This document shows positions 1 to 7,816 of a DNA stretch of 11,411 bases, one piece after another. This stretch comes from Paramuribaculum sp. (lineage in GTDB: Bacteria > Bacteroidota > Bacteroidia > Bacteroidales > Muribaculaceae): NCBI GenBank assembly GCA_029051965.1, contig JAIDJZ010000287.1, positions 1 through 11,411 of the forward strand, in the 5' to 3' direction. A model generated the notes under the pieces. That model did not search any database, was not told the DNA's origin, and saw only the letters and a list, made by a program, of their open reading frames with translations. The first letter of the stretch is position 1. Each line of letters starts with the position of its first letter. A program made the position numbers and the translations under genes.

Positions 1-130
1 AGCAATTGCCACATTGCGACTGCCGAAACTTGGCTGAAAGCGCCAAAAAGACTCTTTCTGATGACCTGAAGAATTTCTAAAAGTGAATTTATTTCTTAAT
101 TCGTGGTAAAAGTAAACATACTCTTAGATA
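1..130 (+). repeat. Diverged dispersed repeat, left copy, two hairpins
   Basis: This stretch aligns with the minus strand of the right window edge (about 11411 down to 11272). Shared blocks appear in the same order: TGCGACTG (15-22), ACTTGGC (28-34), CGCCAAAAA (41-49), GAAGA (69-73), CGTGGT (102-107), AAACA and CTCTTA. From TGCGACTG to CGTGGT is 87 bases here and 86 in the other copy. Hairpin 1 is GCAAT (2-6) with ATTGC (13-17), hairpin 2 is TTGGC (30-34) with GCCAA (42-46). Frame 1 is open from base 1 to a TGA at 67-69, so the 3' end of a gene entering from the left cannot be excluded. The paired-arm changes between copies favour a non-coding structured element. The element runs off the window. 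Confidence 0.6.
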
Positions 131-169
131 GTTGCGAAGTCTGCGGCTGCCGGTCGCTACGTCGCCACG

Positions 170-1378
170 TCATTCGAGGTTATAGTCCTTTATCTTGCGA
201 TAGAGGGTGCGCTCGGAGATGTTGAGCTCGCGAGCTGTGTCTTTGCGGCGGCCTCCGTTGTTTTCAAGCGCTCGGCGGATTGTCTCGCGCTCTGTTTCTT
301 CAAGAGTGCGTGTCGCGGCCGGAACTTCGGTCTCGAAGGCATTGAAGGGGGGAGGCGTGTCGGCAAGTCTGACGAGGGAAGTTGTGGGGAGCTCGATTGC
401 CTCGACATGGTGGGGCGGCACGGGAGTCTGGGCCGCGGTCTCGGCAGAGTCGAGGCGTCGGTGGAGCCGGTCGATTTCCGACTGCATGCGGAAGATCATG
501 TTGAAGAGGAGTTCGCGTTCCTGTTCGTAGTCGTGGATGTTGCGCGAGGCGACGGCTGTGGTGAATCCGGCTGATGCGGGGAGATATGGTGCGAGATCCT
601 CGCTGTCGATTTTGCTTCCGGCGAGGAACAGCGAGAGCTGTTCGATGACGTTTTTGAGCTGTCGCACGTTGCCGGGCCAGCGGTAGTGGAGAAGGGCTGA
701 GCGGGCCGAGTCTTCGAGCGTCACGGGTGGCATCGAGTAGCGTTCGGAGAAGTCTGCGGCGAATTTGCGCGCGAGCATTGTTATGTCTGCTCCGCGGTCG
801 CGCAGTGGCGGGACGCTGATCTGTACGGTCGAGAGTCGGTAGTAGAGGTCTTCGCGGAAACGTCCGTCGCGGACGGCCTCGAGCATGTCGACGTTCGTTG
901 CGGCGACAACGCGGATGTTGGTCCGCTGTACGGTCGATGAGCCGACTTTGAGGAATTCGCCGGTCTCAAGCACACGGAGCAGTCGCGCCTGGGTTGTCAG
1001 CGGAAGTTCGGCGACTTCGTCGAGGAATATCGTTCCGCCGTCGGCTTCTTCGAAATAGCCTTTGCGGGCCGAAACGGCTCCGGTGAATGATCCTTTTTCG
1101 TGGCCGAACAGTTCGGAGTCGATTGTGCCTTCGGGGATGGCTCCGCAGTTGACGGCTATGTAGCGGGCGTGTTTGCGCGGAGAGTAGGCGTGGATGATCT
1201 TCGGGAAGAATTCCTTACCCGATCCGCTCTCGCCGGTGACGAGCACTGAGAGGTCTATCGGGGCTACCTGTATGGCGCGTGTCACGGCGGCAATCAGCGC
1301 CGGAGCGTTGCCGACGATGCCGAAGCGCATCTTGGCCTGCTGGACTTCTGCGGGTATTTCCGGTATGTTTACGGGCAT
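170..1378 (-). CDS. Sigma-54-dependent AAA+ transcriptional activator, Fis-type HTH, no receiver domain
   Basis: This 402-residue protein should activate sigma-54 RNA polymerase by ATP hydrolysis and bind DNA through its C-terminus. The central AAA+ domain covers about residues 18-265: Walker A GESGSGKE (49-56), the sigma-54 contact loop GSFTGA (96-101, a variant of GAFTGA), Walker B TIFLDE (116-121), FREDLYYRL (174-182) and WPGNVRQL (234-241). Residues 280-313 look coiled-coil, 314-355 form a Pro-rich linker, and 358-402 are a Fis-type helix-turn-helix. There is no N-terminal receiver or PAS domain; the AAA+ domain starts almost at once, as in the family often found near lptE and secG in Bacteroides. 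Here neither lptE nor secG follows; the downstream DNA is a repeat. It starts 21 bases after the ansA stop, so it is probably co-transcribed with ansA. The target genes cannot be told from this window. Confidence 0.93.
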   Translation of the reverse strand: MPVNIPEIPAEVQQAKMRFGIVGNAPALIAAVTRAIQVAPIDLSVLVTGESGSGKEFFPKIIHAYSPRKHARYIAVNCGAIPEGTIDSELFGHEKGSFTGAVSARKGYFEEADGGTIFLDEVAELPLTTQARLLRVLETGEFLKVGSSTVQRTNIRVVAATNVDMLEAVRDGRFREDLYYRLSTVQISVPPLRDRGADITMLARKFAADFSERYSMPPVTLEDSARSALLHYRWPGNVRQLKNVIEQLSLFLAGSKIDSEDLAPYLPASAGFTTAVASRNIHDYEQERELLFNMIFRMQSEIDRLHRRLDSAETAAQTPVPPHHVEAIELPTTSLVRLADTPPPFNAFETEVPAATRTLEETERETIRRALENNGGRRKDTARELNISERTLYRKIKDYNLE

Positions 1379-1399
1379 TTAGTCTGTGTTGGTTGAGGT

Positions 1400-2461
1400 T
1401 TAAGCATTGCGGGCCGGAGCCGACATCTCGCCGCATATCGGAACGGCAAGGCGCTGGCGCACTTCCTCGTCGGAGAGGCCCTGGCCGAAGAGAAACATCA
1501 TTTTCGTGATGGCTGCTTCGGTCGTTATGTCGAATCCGGGAACCACTCCTGCCGCGAGCATGGCGTCGCTGGCGGCATAGAGTCCCGGGACGACGCTTCC
1601 TCCGACACACTGGGTCACATTCATGACTGTCAGTCCGCGGTCGCATGCCTGTCGCAGTTCGTTGCAGAACCACGGATTTGTCGGTGCGTTTCCGGCGCCG
1701 AACGATCGGATGACGACGCCTTTTGTGTCGGGTGTTGCCAGTGCGTGGGCGAAGACTTCGCGGCGCAGCCCGGGATAGAGGTCGATGACACAGATCCGGT
1801 TGTCGAGTCCGTAGTGGACTTTGAAGGGCTCGTCGTTGTGGAGTCTGTAGAGGGAGTCCTCGTGGAAGTTGATGCCGAGCCCGATTTTTGCCAGTTCGGG
1901 GTAATTATGGCTTTTGAATGCGTTGAAGTTGTCGGCCGACCGTTTCGTCGCGCGGTTTCCGCGCCAGAGATAGTTCTCGAACAGGATGGCGACTTCCTGG
2001 ACCATTGGGCTGCCGTGGCGGTCGGTTGCGGCGGCGATCTGTACGGCGGTGATGAGGTTCTCTTCGCCGTCAGTGCGCACTTCGCCGATCGGCAGCTGCG
2101 AACCGGTGATGATCACCGGTTTGCGCAGGTTTTCAAGCATGAATGAGAGTGCCGATGCGGTGTAGGCCATTGTGTCCGTTCCGTGGAGCACTACGAAACC
2201 GTCATAGAGATGATAGTTCGTTTCGACAATTCTGGCGATTTCCTCCCAGTGCTGCGGGCACATGTCGCTGGAGTCAATCGGAGGATTGAACGAAAAGTTG
2301 TCGATGACATAGTTGAGCATCTTGATTTTGGGCACGTTGTCGATCAGATGGTCGAAGTCAAACGGCTGTAGGGCTTCCGTTTCCGGGTTTTCTATCATGC
2401 CGATTGTTCCGCCGGTGTAGATCAGCAGTATCCGTGGCCTTCTTGGGCTCGATGATTTCAT
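1400..2461 (-). CDS. ansA: Type I (cytoplasmic) L-asparaginase
   Basis: Hydrolyses L-asparagine to aspartate and ammonia. The N-terminal signature YTGGTIGM (residues 15-22) carries the presumed nucleophilic Thr16 with Thr19 beside it. The second signature HGTDTMAYT (93-101) carries Thr95-Asp96, and RATKRSADNFNAF supplies the conserved Lys of the type I family. There is no signal peptide, which fits the cytosolic type I enzyme rather than the periplasmic type II. Length, 353 residues, is slightly above the roughly 340 usual for the family. I chose the ATG at 2461. A TTG four codons upstream (2470) would add only MQP and has no better support. It lies between metG (30-base gap) and the sigma-54 regulator (21-base gap), all on one strand, so an operon is likely. 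Confidence 0.95.
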   Translation of the reverse strand: MKSSSPRRPRILLIYTGGTIGMIENPETEALQPFDFDHLIDNVPKIKMLNYVIDNFSFNPPIDSSDMCPQHWEEIARIVETNYHLYDGFVVLHGTDTMAYTASALSFMLENLRKPVIITGSQLPIGEVRTDGEENLITAVQIAAATDRHGSPMVQEVAILFENYLWRGNRATKRSADNFNAFKSHNYPELAKIGLGINFHEDSLYRLHNDEPFKVHYGLDNRICVIDLYPGLRREVFAHALATPDTKGVVIRSFGAGNAPTNPWFCNELRQACDRGLTVMNVTQCVGGSVVPGLYAASDAMLAAGVVPGFDITTEAAITKMMFLFGQGLSDEEVRQRLAVPICGEMSAPARNA

Positions 2462-2491
2462 AGGCTGCAACGGGGGAGGGAATGGGGGATG

Positions 2492-4534
2492 TTATTTGAT
2501 TTGTGCGCCGGGAACGACCGGTGTGGCGGGGGTGATGAGCGCGAGCGATCCGTCGGCGTTTTCTGCCGAGAGGATCATTCCCTGCGATACGATTCCACGC
2601 AGTTTGCGCGGCGGGAGATTGGCGATGAAGCAGACCTGCTTGCCGACGAGCTGTTCGGGCGCATAGTGTTTGGCGATGCCTGAGACGATTGTGCGCTGTT
2701 CGATTCCGTCGTCGATGAGGAAGCGCAGGAGTTTGTCGGCTTTCGGCACTTTTGCGCATTCAATGACGGTTCCGACGCGCAGGTCGGCTTTCATGAATGT
2801 GTCGAAGTCGATGTCAGGCTGCTGCGGGGCTGCCTTGAAGTTTTTGATCTGGTTTTCTTTCTTGATGCGTTCGAGACGGTCGAACTGAGCCTGAATTGTC
2901 TGGTCTTCGATTTTTTCGAAAAGGAGTTCGGGCGTTTTAAGAGTGATGCCCGCATCAAGCAGTGAGTCGCTTCCGAGCTGGTTCCATGTCTGTTCTCCGA
3001 GCCCGATCATTGAAGCGAGGCGGTCGGCGGTGAAGGGGAGGAACGGCTTGAAGGCAACAGCGATGTTTGCACAGATCTGCAGGGCTGTGTTGAGGATTGT
3101 CGCAGTGCGGTCCATGTCGGTTTTCGACACTTTCCACGGTTCGGTTTCCTGAAGGTAGCGGTTTCCGATGCGGGCGATCTCCATTGCTTCCTTGAGGCCT
3201 TCGCGGAAGTGGAAGTTCTCGATGGCGTCGGTCAGACGGTCGGCTGCGGCGTTTATGTCGCGGAAGGCTGCCAGATCGACTTCGGCAAGTTCTCCGCGGG
3301 CGGGAACGGCACCGTTGAAGTATTTATGGGTCAGCACCATTGCGCGGTTGACGAAGTTGCCGAGAATGGCGACGAGTTCGTTGTTGTTGCGTGCCTGGAA
3401 GTCGGCCCACGTGAAGTCGTTGTCTTTTGTCTCGGGGGCGTTGGCGGTCAGAACGTAGCGGAGCACGTCCTGTTTTCCGGGGAAGTCTGCGAGGTATTCG
3501 TGGAGCCATACAGCCCAGTTTCTCGAGGTCGAGATCTTGTCGCCTTCGAGGTTGAGGAATTCGTTGGCGGGGACATTGTCGGGCAGCTGGTAGCCGTCGC
3601 CATAGGCCATCAGCATTGCGGGGAATACGATGCAGTGGAAGACGATGTTGTCCTTTCCGATGAAGTTGATGACGCGTGTCTCGGGATCTTTCCAGTAGTT
3701 TTCCCAGGTGTCTGGCAGGAGCTCTTTGGTGTTGGAGATGTAGCCGATCGGAGCGTCAAACCAGACGTAGAGCACTTTGCCTTCGGCTCCTTCGACCGGA
3801 ACAGGCACGCCCCAGTCGAGGTCGCGGCTGACGGCGCGCGGCTGCAGGCCGAGGTCGAGCCACGATTTGCACTGGCCGTAGACGTTGGATTTCCACTCTT
3901 TGTGGTCGTCGAGAATCCATTTGCGCAGGTTCGGCTCCCAGCGGTTGAGGGGGAGATACCAGTGGGTTGTCTCACGCATTGTCACGGGGGCGGAGGTGAG
4001 GCTCGAGCGAGGATTGATAAGGTCGGTCGCGTTGAGCGAGGTTCCGCAGGCCTCACACTGGTCACCGTAGGCGTTTTCGTTTCCGCAGTGGGGGCATGTT
4101 CCGGTGACGTATCGGTCGGCAAGGAACTGTCCGGCCTGTTCGTCGTAGGGCTGGAGTGAGGTATGGATCTCGAACTGGCTGTTGTCATAGAGCCGGCGGA
4201 AGAATTCCGATGCGGTCTTTTTGTGGATGTCGCTTGTTGTCCGCGAGTATATGTCGAAAGAAATTCCGAGTCCCTCCATCGAGTCTTTGATGATTGTGTG
4301 GTAGCGGTCGACGATGTCCTGTGGAGTCACACCCTCGTTGCGGGCTTTGATTGTGATAGGCACACCATGTTCGTCGCTTCCACCGATCATGATGACATCC
4401 TCGCCTTTCATTCTGAGGAACCGGGCATAGATGTCGGCGGGAACATATACGCCGGCAAGGTGGCCGATGTGGACAGGTCCGTTTGCATAGGGCAGGGCGG
4501 TTGTGATAAGGGTGCGTTTGAACTTCTTTTCCAT
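2492..4534 (-). CDS. metG: Methionyl-tRNA synthetase with C-terminal tRNA-binding domain
   Basis: Charges tRNA-Met with methionine using ATP, in the cytosol. The class I signature HIGH is at residues 22-25 and the KMSKS equivalent is KISTS (333-337). The connective peptide has one zinc knuckle: CPHC (147-150) and CEAC (160-163). An anticodon-binding helical region follows (about 385-560). A C-terminal Trbp111/EMAPII-like tRNA-binding domain from about residue 575 includes [15 protein letters not shown] and GMILSAE; this domain usually mediates dimerisation in bacterial MetG. The length of 680 residues is normal for the long form. Start is the ATG at 4534, about 80 bases downstream of a Bacteroidetes-type promoter. 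It is the first gene of the likely metG-ansA-regulator operon. Confidence 0.98.
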   Translation of the reverse strand: MEKKFKRTLITTALPYANGPVHIGHLAGVYVPADIYARFLRMKGEDVIMIGGSDEHGVPITIKARNEGVTPQDIVDRYHTIIKDSMEGLGISFDIYSRTTSDIHKKTASEFFRRLYDNSQFEIHTSLQPYDEQAGQFLADRYVTGTCPHCGNENAYGDQCEACGTSLNATDLINPRSSLTSAPVTMRETTHWYLPLNRWEPNLRKWILDDHKEWKSNVYGQCKSWLDLGLQPRAVSRDLDWGVPVPVEGAEGKVLYVWFDAPIGYISNTKELLPDTWENYWKDPETRVINFIGKDNIVFHCIVFPAMLMAYGDGYQLPDNVPANEFLNLEGDKISTSRNWAVWLHEYLADFPGKQDVLRYVLTANAPETKDNDFTWADFQARNNNELVAILGNFVNRAMVLTHKYFNGAVPARGELAEVDLAAFRDINAAADRLTDAIENFHFREGLKEAMEIARIGNRYLQETEPWKVSKTDMDRTATILNTALQICANIAVAFKPFLPFTADRLASMIGLGEQTWNQLGSDSLLDAGITLKTPELLFEKIEDQTIQAQFDRLERIKKENQIKNFKAAPQQPDIDFDTFMKADLRVGTVIECAKVPKADKLLRFLIDDGIEQRTIVSGIAKHYAPEQLVGKQVCFIANLPPRKLRGIVSQGMILSAENADGSLALITPATPVVPGAQIK

Positions 4535-4620
4535 ATTATAATGCTTTCGTTTACTACGTTTCTCGAACTCCGGACGGAATGAGTCTGAACTCTGTTCGGC
4601 GGGAGCTGCGTTTTAAAGCG

Positions 4621-4654
4621 CAAAATTACGAAAAATCATCCGATTCCCCGCAAC
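4621..4654 (-). promoter_or_regulatory. Probable metG operon promoter (Bacteroidetes type)
   Basis: Read on the minus strand, TAATTTTG (4628-4621) matches the Bacteroidetes -7 consensus TAnnTTTG exactly. GTTG at 4654-4651, 22 bases upstream, is a one-mismatch match to the -33 box TTTG. Transcription would begin near 4614 and leave a leader of about 80 bases before the metG ATG. The leader has two copies of GAACTC (plus-strand 4565-4570, 4587-4592) and a small GAAC/GTTC inverted repeat (4587-4597). I recognise no T-box or other known riboswitch in it. Confidence 0.6.
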
Positions 4655-4747
4655 TTTTTGTCCTAACTTTGGACGCCGGTGACCCGAAAGATTTCAATGA
4701 AACTTGGTTTATTATCTCCAGTCGCCGAGTTCTTCAGATTTATTGCC

Positions 4748-4804
4748 TAATTTTGCGCTCGCAGGTAAAAACAATGCTGTTTTGAATAGCCTCAAATAAC
4801 TTTG
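4748..4804 (+). promoter_or_regulatory. Candidate -7 boxes upstream of the helicase-nuclease gene
   Basis: Two perfect TAnnTTTG matches face the helicase gene: TAATTTTG (4748-4755) and TAACTTTG (4797-4804). Neither has a good TTTG at the usual -33 distance; the TTTG at 4781-4784 is only 12 bases from the second box. The first would give a leader of about 60 bases, the second about 10. Which is used cannot be told. The rest of 4535-4820 holds only these divergent promoters and leaders, with no gene. Confidence 0.45.
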
Positions 4805-4820
4805 TTGACATAAGTAACAG

Positions 4821-7574
4821 ATGAATCTTGAAAATCATATCATAATAATCAATGGTGTTGATAGAACGTATCAAGTCGAGTCGATCCGGCTTGATGGTTA
4901 CCGGTATGCAATTAAATTTCAAAACTCCAACAAGATTTATTCATATTCAAGAAATAATGTGCTTTGGCAGAGCGATCCTTTGACACTTGATATCGCAAAC
5001 TGTCACATTTATGTGGATGGACGGCGAGAGGATAATGTCAAGTCAATAAATCTGTTTGTTGCAGATGCGGAAAAAATTTATGCGATTAAGTTCGGCAATG
5101 ATTTCGTAAAGCATTTTCCGGAAAGATCGGTTGATATCCGTAGATCTTGTCTATCGAATAGTACGACAGGAATACTCAGATATCTGCATCAATGTGCCAG
5201 ACTAAACACGCTTGGCACAGATGAAGAAAATGGGTCTTCAGAAGGCATCTTGTCGACAATTTATTCCAATATTGACTTTATTGACGAAAAAACTGCCGCC
5301 GCTGTTTATTTAGATCCGCGTCGAAATATAGAGAAGCGTAAACTCAGGGCGTTATTATTTCCGTTTGGTTGCAATGCAAGTCAGGAGAGAGCGGTCAAGG
5401 CAGCCCTGATGAATCAAATAAGTGTAATTCAAGGGCCTCCGGGAACCGGCAAGACTCAGACCATTCTAAATATTATAGCCAACCTTATCGTGGAAGGAAA
5501 GTCGATGCTGGTTGTCTCCAATAACAACTCTGCGACCGAGAATGTCTTGGAAAAACTTGACAAAAGCGGACTTGGATTTCTTGTAGCCCCACTCGGCAAT
5601 AGGGATAATAAGGAGGCTTTTATTGAAAATCAACCTTCATTGAATCCTGAATTGCCATCATGGCGCAAGACGGAAGCAGAGTTGAAAAGTTTGTCGGCAG
5701 AAGTGAAGGTGAATATTGAAAAGGTTGAAGCTGTTTTCAAACTGCAGGCGAGGTTGGCTGTTTGTCGTCAGGAACTGGCAGAGGTTGAGGTGGAAAAGGG
5801 GCATTTCCAACAAGAATATGCCGAAACTTTCAGCTGCAGGGAAGTCAAAATATCTTCTGATAAAATTCTTAGGATTTTACAACGTCTGAAGAATTATGCA
5901 AATAAATATCAAGCCGGTGCTTCCGGTTTTATTAAGCGTCTCAAACGCCTTTTTGATAAGCTTTGTCTTGAGCTGAGTCTGCGTCTGTCTGTAGCTATGA
6001 ACGACAAGGTTACTATTGAATCGATTCCTCGGGTAATAGCTCTGCTCTACTGGCAATTTTATATTCGCAGGATCTGGGAGCTGAAAAATGAGATTGAAGA
6101 TATTGAAAATCACCTGTCCCAACTCGATGCTACAACGTTGATGAAGTCGCTGGCTGATAGTTCAATGATGATTCTTAAGGCCTATGTGGCGCAACGATAT
6201 ACAAGCGAAAGGGAAAAAATAGCCTCGGTCAAGGGATTATTCAATAAAGGCGAGGCGGTACTCGCTGACTATCCTATAGTTCTCAGTACGACTTTCTCAG
6301 CCAAAACATGTTTTAGCAGCGATACTGTTTTTGACTACGTAATAATGGACGAAGCTTCGCAAGTTTCAGTTGAAACAGGTCTGCTGGCTCTCACATGCGC
6401 AAGGAATGCTGTTATTGTTGGAGATACGATGCAGTTGCCGAATGTTATAACAGATGATGGCAGGCTGAAATTGGATGAAATACGTCAGTCTTTTGATCTC
6501 CCTGATTCATACGATACTGCGAAGCATAGTTTTTTAAGTTCAGTATTGGCTACAATACCAACTGCTCCGGAGACTCTTCTCCGCGAGCATTATCGTTGTC
6601 ATCCAGATATAATTAATTTCTGCAATCAAAAGTTTTATGGTGGGAACTTACTTATAATGACAGAACGAACTGATGATGACGTTCATTTGCTTGCTTTGAC
6701 TACCGTGCCGGGGAAACACTGTCGTGGTCATTATAATCAACGCGAAATTGATGCCGTGAAAATTGAATTAGTGCCATTGCTCGGAAGTCGTGAGAATACT
6801 GGTATAATTGCGCCGTACAATAGTCAAGTGAACCAATTTCATGCTCAAATCCCAGATATAGAAGCCGCTACTGTCCATAAATATCAAGGACGTGAGAAGG
6901 ACACTATCATAATGAGTGTTACGGACGATGCTATTACAGAGTTTGCCGACAATGCCAATCTGCTGAATGTCGCAGTCTCCCGTGCCAAAGATAAATTCTG
7001 TCTGGTCGTATCCGGTAATACACAGGAACTCCGAGGCAATATCCACGATCTTATAAGATATATCAGATATCAGCAAGGGACTGTTATGCAGAGCAGGCTA
7101 CGCTCCATATTTGACTATCTGTTCTCTCACGTGGAGGAATTTCGTCGTGGAAAAGACTCTGAGTCTGAATACGCTTCAGAGAATTTGACCTTTGATTTAA
7201 TCGAAAAGATTCGTACGACATACCCTCATTTGTCGCACATAAAAGCACTGCGGAATTATCCTATGCGATATTTGATTTATGACACATCTGTCCTGTCGGA
7301 ACGGGAAACGAAGTATGCCTTACATCCATTTACACATATTGATTTCCTGGTAATCAACCGAGTTACAAAAGAGCCATTGCTTGCTATTGAAACAGATGGG
7401 TACAGCTATCATAATGAAAAGACCAGACAATTCCAGCGAGATCGTATGAAGGACAGGATTCTTGAAGTCTACGGTCTTACTTTGCTGCGCCTTTCAACGG
7501 TTGGTCATAGCGAAGAAGAAAGAATAGTTAATGCGCTTGCCGGTAGAATCGGGGGGCGGGATATAAAAAACTAA
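4821..7574 (+). CDS. Superfamily 1 (Upf1/DNA2-like) helicase fused to a PD-(D/E)XK-type nuclease
   Basis: A 917-residue protein. Residues 1-110 are beta-rich and contain two similar segments (about 7-48 and 62-106). The helicase has NASQERAV (185-192), Walker A GPPGTGKT (205-212), motif Ia VVSNNNSATENV (231-242), motif II DEAS (510-513), motif III GDTMQLP (534-540), REHYRCHP (588-595), motif V TVHKYQGRE (684-692) and NVAVSRAK (716-723). A helical, coiled-coil-prone insert (about 281-480) lies between motifs Ia and II. The C-terminus (about 800-905) has HID (839-841), ETDG (857-860) and a downstream RDRMKDR...LLRLS block, as in DUF2726/DUF559/MTES_1575-like nucleases. All catalytic motifs look intact. 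Family knowledge: COG1112-type helicase-nuclease fusions occur in anti-phage systems such as Mokosh, which uses a different (PLD) nuclease. The defence role is inference. One sampled 60-base line is about 42% G+C against 53% in metG and 68% in umuC, which suggests transfer. It has no same-strand partner gene. Confidence 0.9.
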   Translation: MNLENHIIIINGVDRTYQVESIRLDGYRYAIKFQNSNKIYSYSRNNVLWQSDPLTLDIANCHIYVDGRREDNVKSINLFVADAEKIYAIKFGNDFVKHFPERSVDIRRSCLSNSTTGILRYLHQCARLNTLGTDEENGSSEGILSTIYSNIDFIDEKTAAAVYLDPRRNIEKRKLRALLFPFGCNASQERAVKAALMNQISVIQGPPGTGKTQTILNIIANLIVEGKSMLVVSNNNSATENVLEKLDKSGLGFLVAPLGNRDNKEAFIENQPSLNPELPSWRKTEAELKSLSAEVKVNIEKVEAVFKLQARLAVCRQELAEVEVEKGHFQQEYAETFSCREVKISSDKILRILQRLKNYANKYQAGASGFIKRLKRLFDKLCLELSLRLSVAMNDKVTIESIPRVIALLYWQFYIRRIWELKNEIEDIENHLSQLDATTLMKSLADSSMMILKAYVAQRYTSEREKIASVKGLFNKGEAVLADYPIVLSTTFSAKTCFSSDTVFDYVIMDEASQVSVETGLLALTCARNAVIVGDTMQLPNVITDDGRLKLDEIRQSFDLPDSYDTAKHSFLSSVLATIPTAPETLLREHYRCHPDIINFCNQKFYGGNLLIMTERTDDDVHLLALTTVPGKHCRGHYNQREIDAVKIELVPLLGSRENTGIIAPYNSQVNQFHAQIPDIEAATVHKYQGREKDTIIMSVTDDAITEFADNANLLNVAVSRAKDKFCLVVSGNTQELRGNIHDLIRYIRYQQGTVMQSRLRSIFDYLFSHVEEFRRGKDSESEYASENLTFDLIEKIRTTYPHLSHIKALRNYPMRYLIYDTSVLSERETKYALHPFTHIDFLVINRVTKEPLLAIETDGYSYHNEKTRQFQRDRMKDRILEVYGLTLLRLSTVGHSEEERIVNALAGRIGGRDIKN

Positions 7575-7599
7575 GGAAAGTCTCACGACTTTCCTTTAG
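7565..7599 (-). terminator. Rho-independent terminator of the small RNA, overlapping the helicase stop
   Basis: The plus-strand arms CTAAGGAAAGTC (7571-7582) and GACTTTCCTTTAG (7587-7599) pair around a TCAC loop with one bulged base. On the minus strand the hairpin is followed at once by T6 (7570-7565), a textbook intrinsic terminator for leftward transcription. On the plus strand no T-run follows, so helicase termination would be weaker. The helicase TAA (7572-7574) lies inside the left arm. Confidence 0.8.
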
Positions 7600-7779
7600 C
7601 TTCAAATACACAATTATCTATAAAACAACTATTGTACGTCTGTCTACATTCAGAGTGGTTTCTTATGGGCACACTAAAGCCGCCGATAATTGAAACCTGC
7701 GTTAGTCGGGATGTGGCGATAAATTTTTAGAGCATCTCTTTTAGATTAGTGCACTTCGCAACAGTTATCCCTTTAAACA
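7566..7779 (-). ncRNA. Candidate structured small RNA of about 210 nt, family unassigned (possibly 6S-like)
   Basis: A complete leftward transcription unit without an ORF: a consensus -7 box at 7792-7785 and an intrinsic terminator at 7599-7565. The sequence offers nested long-range pairing. AACTGTTG (7766-7759) pairs with CAATAGTT (7634-7627), GTGCACTAA (7754-7746) with TTAGTGTGC (7677-7669, two G-U pairs), and CGCC (7718-7715) with GGCG (7684-7681); there is also a small AGAG-ATG-CTCT hairpin. The ends-paired architecture and length suit a 6S RNA or the Bacteroidales-1 type of motif, but the internal bulge is asymmetric and I do not recognise diagnostic sequence. It lacks tmRNA features (CCA end, tag reading frame), the RNase P core, and the SRP tetraloop region. 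The exact 5' end is estimated from the -7 box. Confidence 0.6.
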
Positions 7780-7784
7780 CACTG

Positions 7785-7816
7785 CAAAATTACAAAGATA
7801 TTCATATGAATCCAAT
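7785..7816 (-). promoter_or_regulatory. Promoter of the candidate small RNA
   Basis: On the minus strand TAATTTTG (7792-7785) is an exact Bacteroidetes -7 box, and ATTG (7816-7813), 20 bases upstream, is one mismatch from the -33 TTTG. A second exact -7 match, TATCTTTG (7800-7793), abuts it but has no -33 partner. No protein start lies downstream before the helicase gene in convergent orientation. Confidence 0.6.

Noticed and set aside
3209-4159. Long plus-strand open frame (316 codons) opposite metG
   Set aside because: It is antisense to the unmistakable metG reading frame and its Val/Gly/Glu-rich, low-complexity product has no recognisable motif; it is a shadow of G+C-biased codons.
7566-7779. 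tmRNA, RNase P RNA or SRP RNA
   Set aside because: There is no CCA-ending tRNA-like domain or tag frame, no RNase P core sequence, and no SRP tetraloop helix; only the short GGAAAGTC resembles RNase P, and it lies in the terminator.
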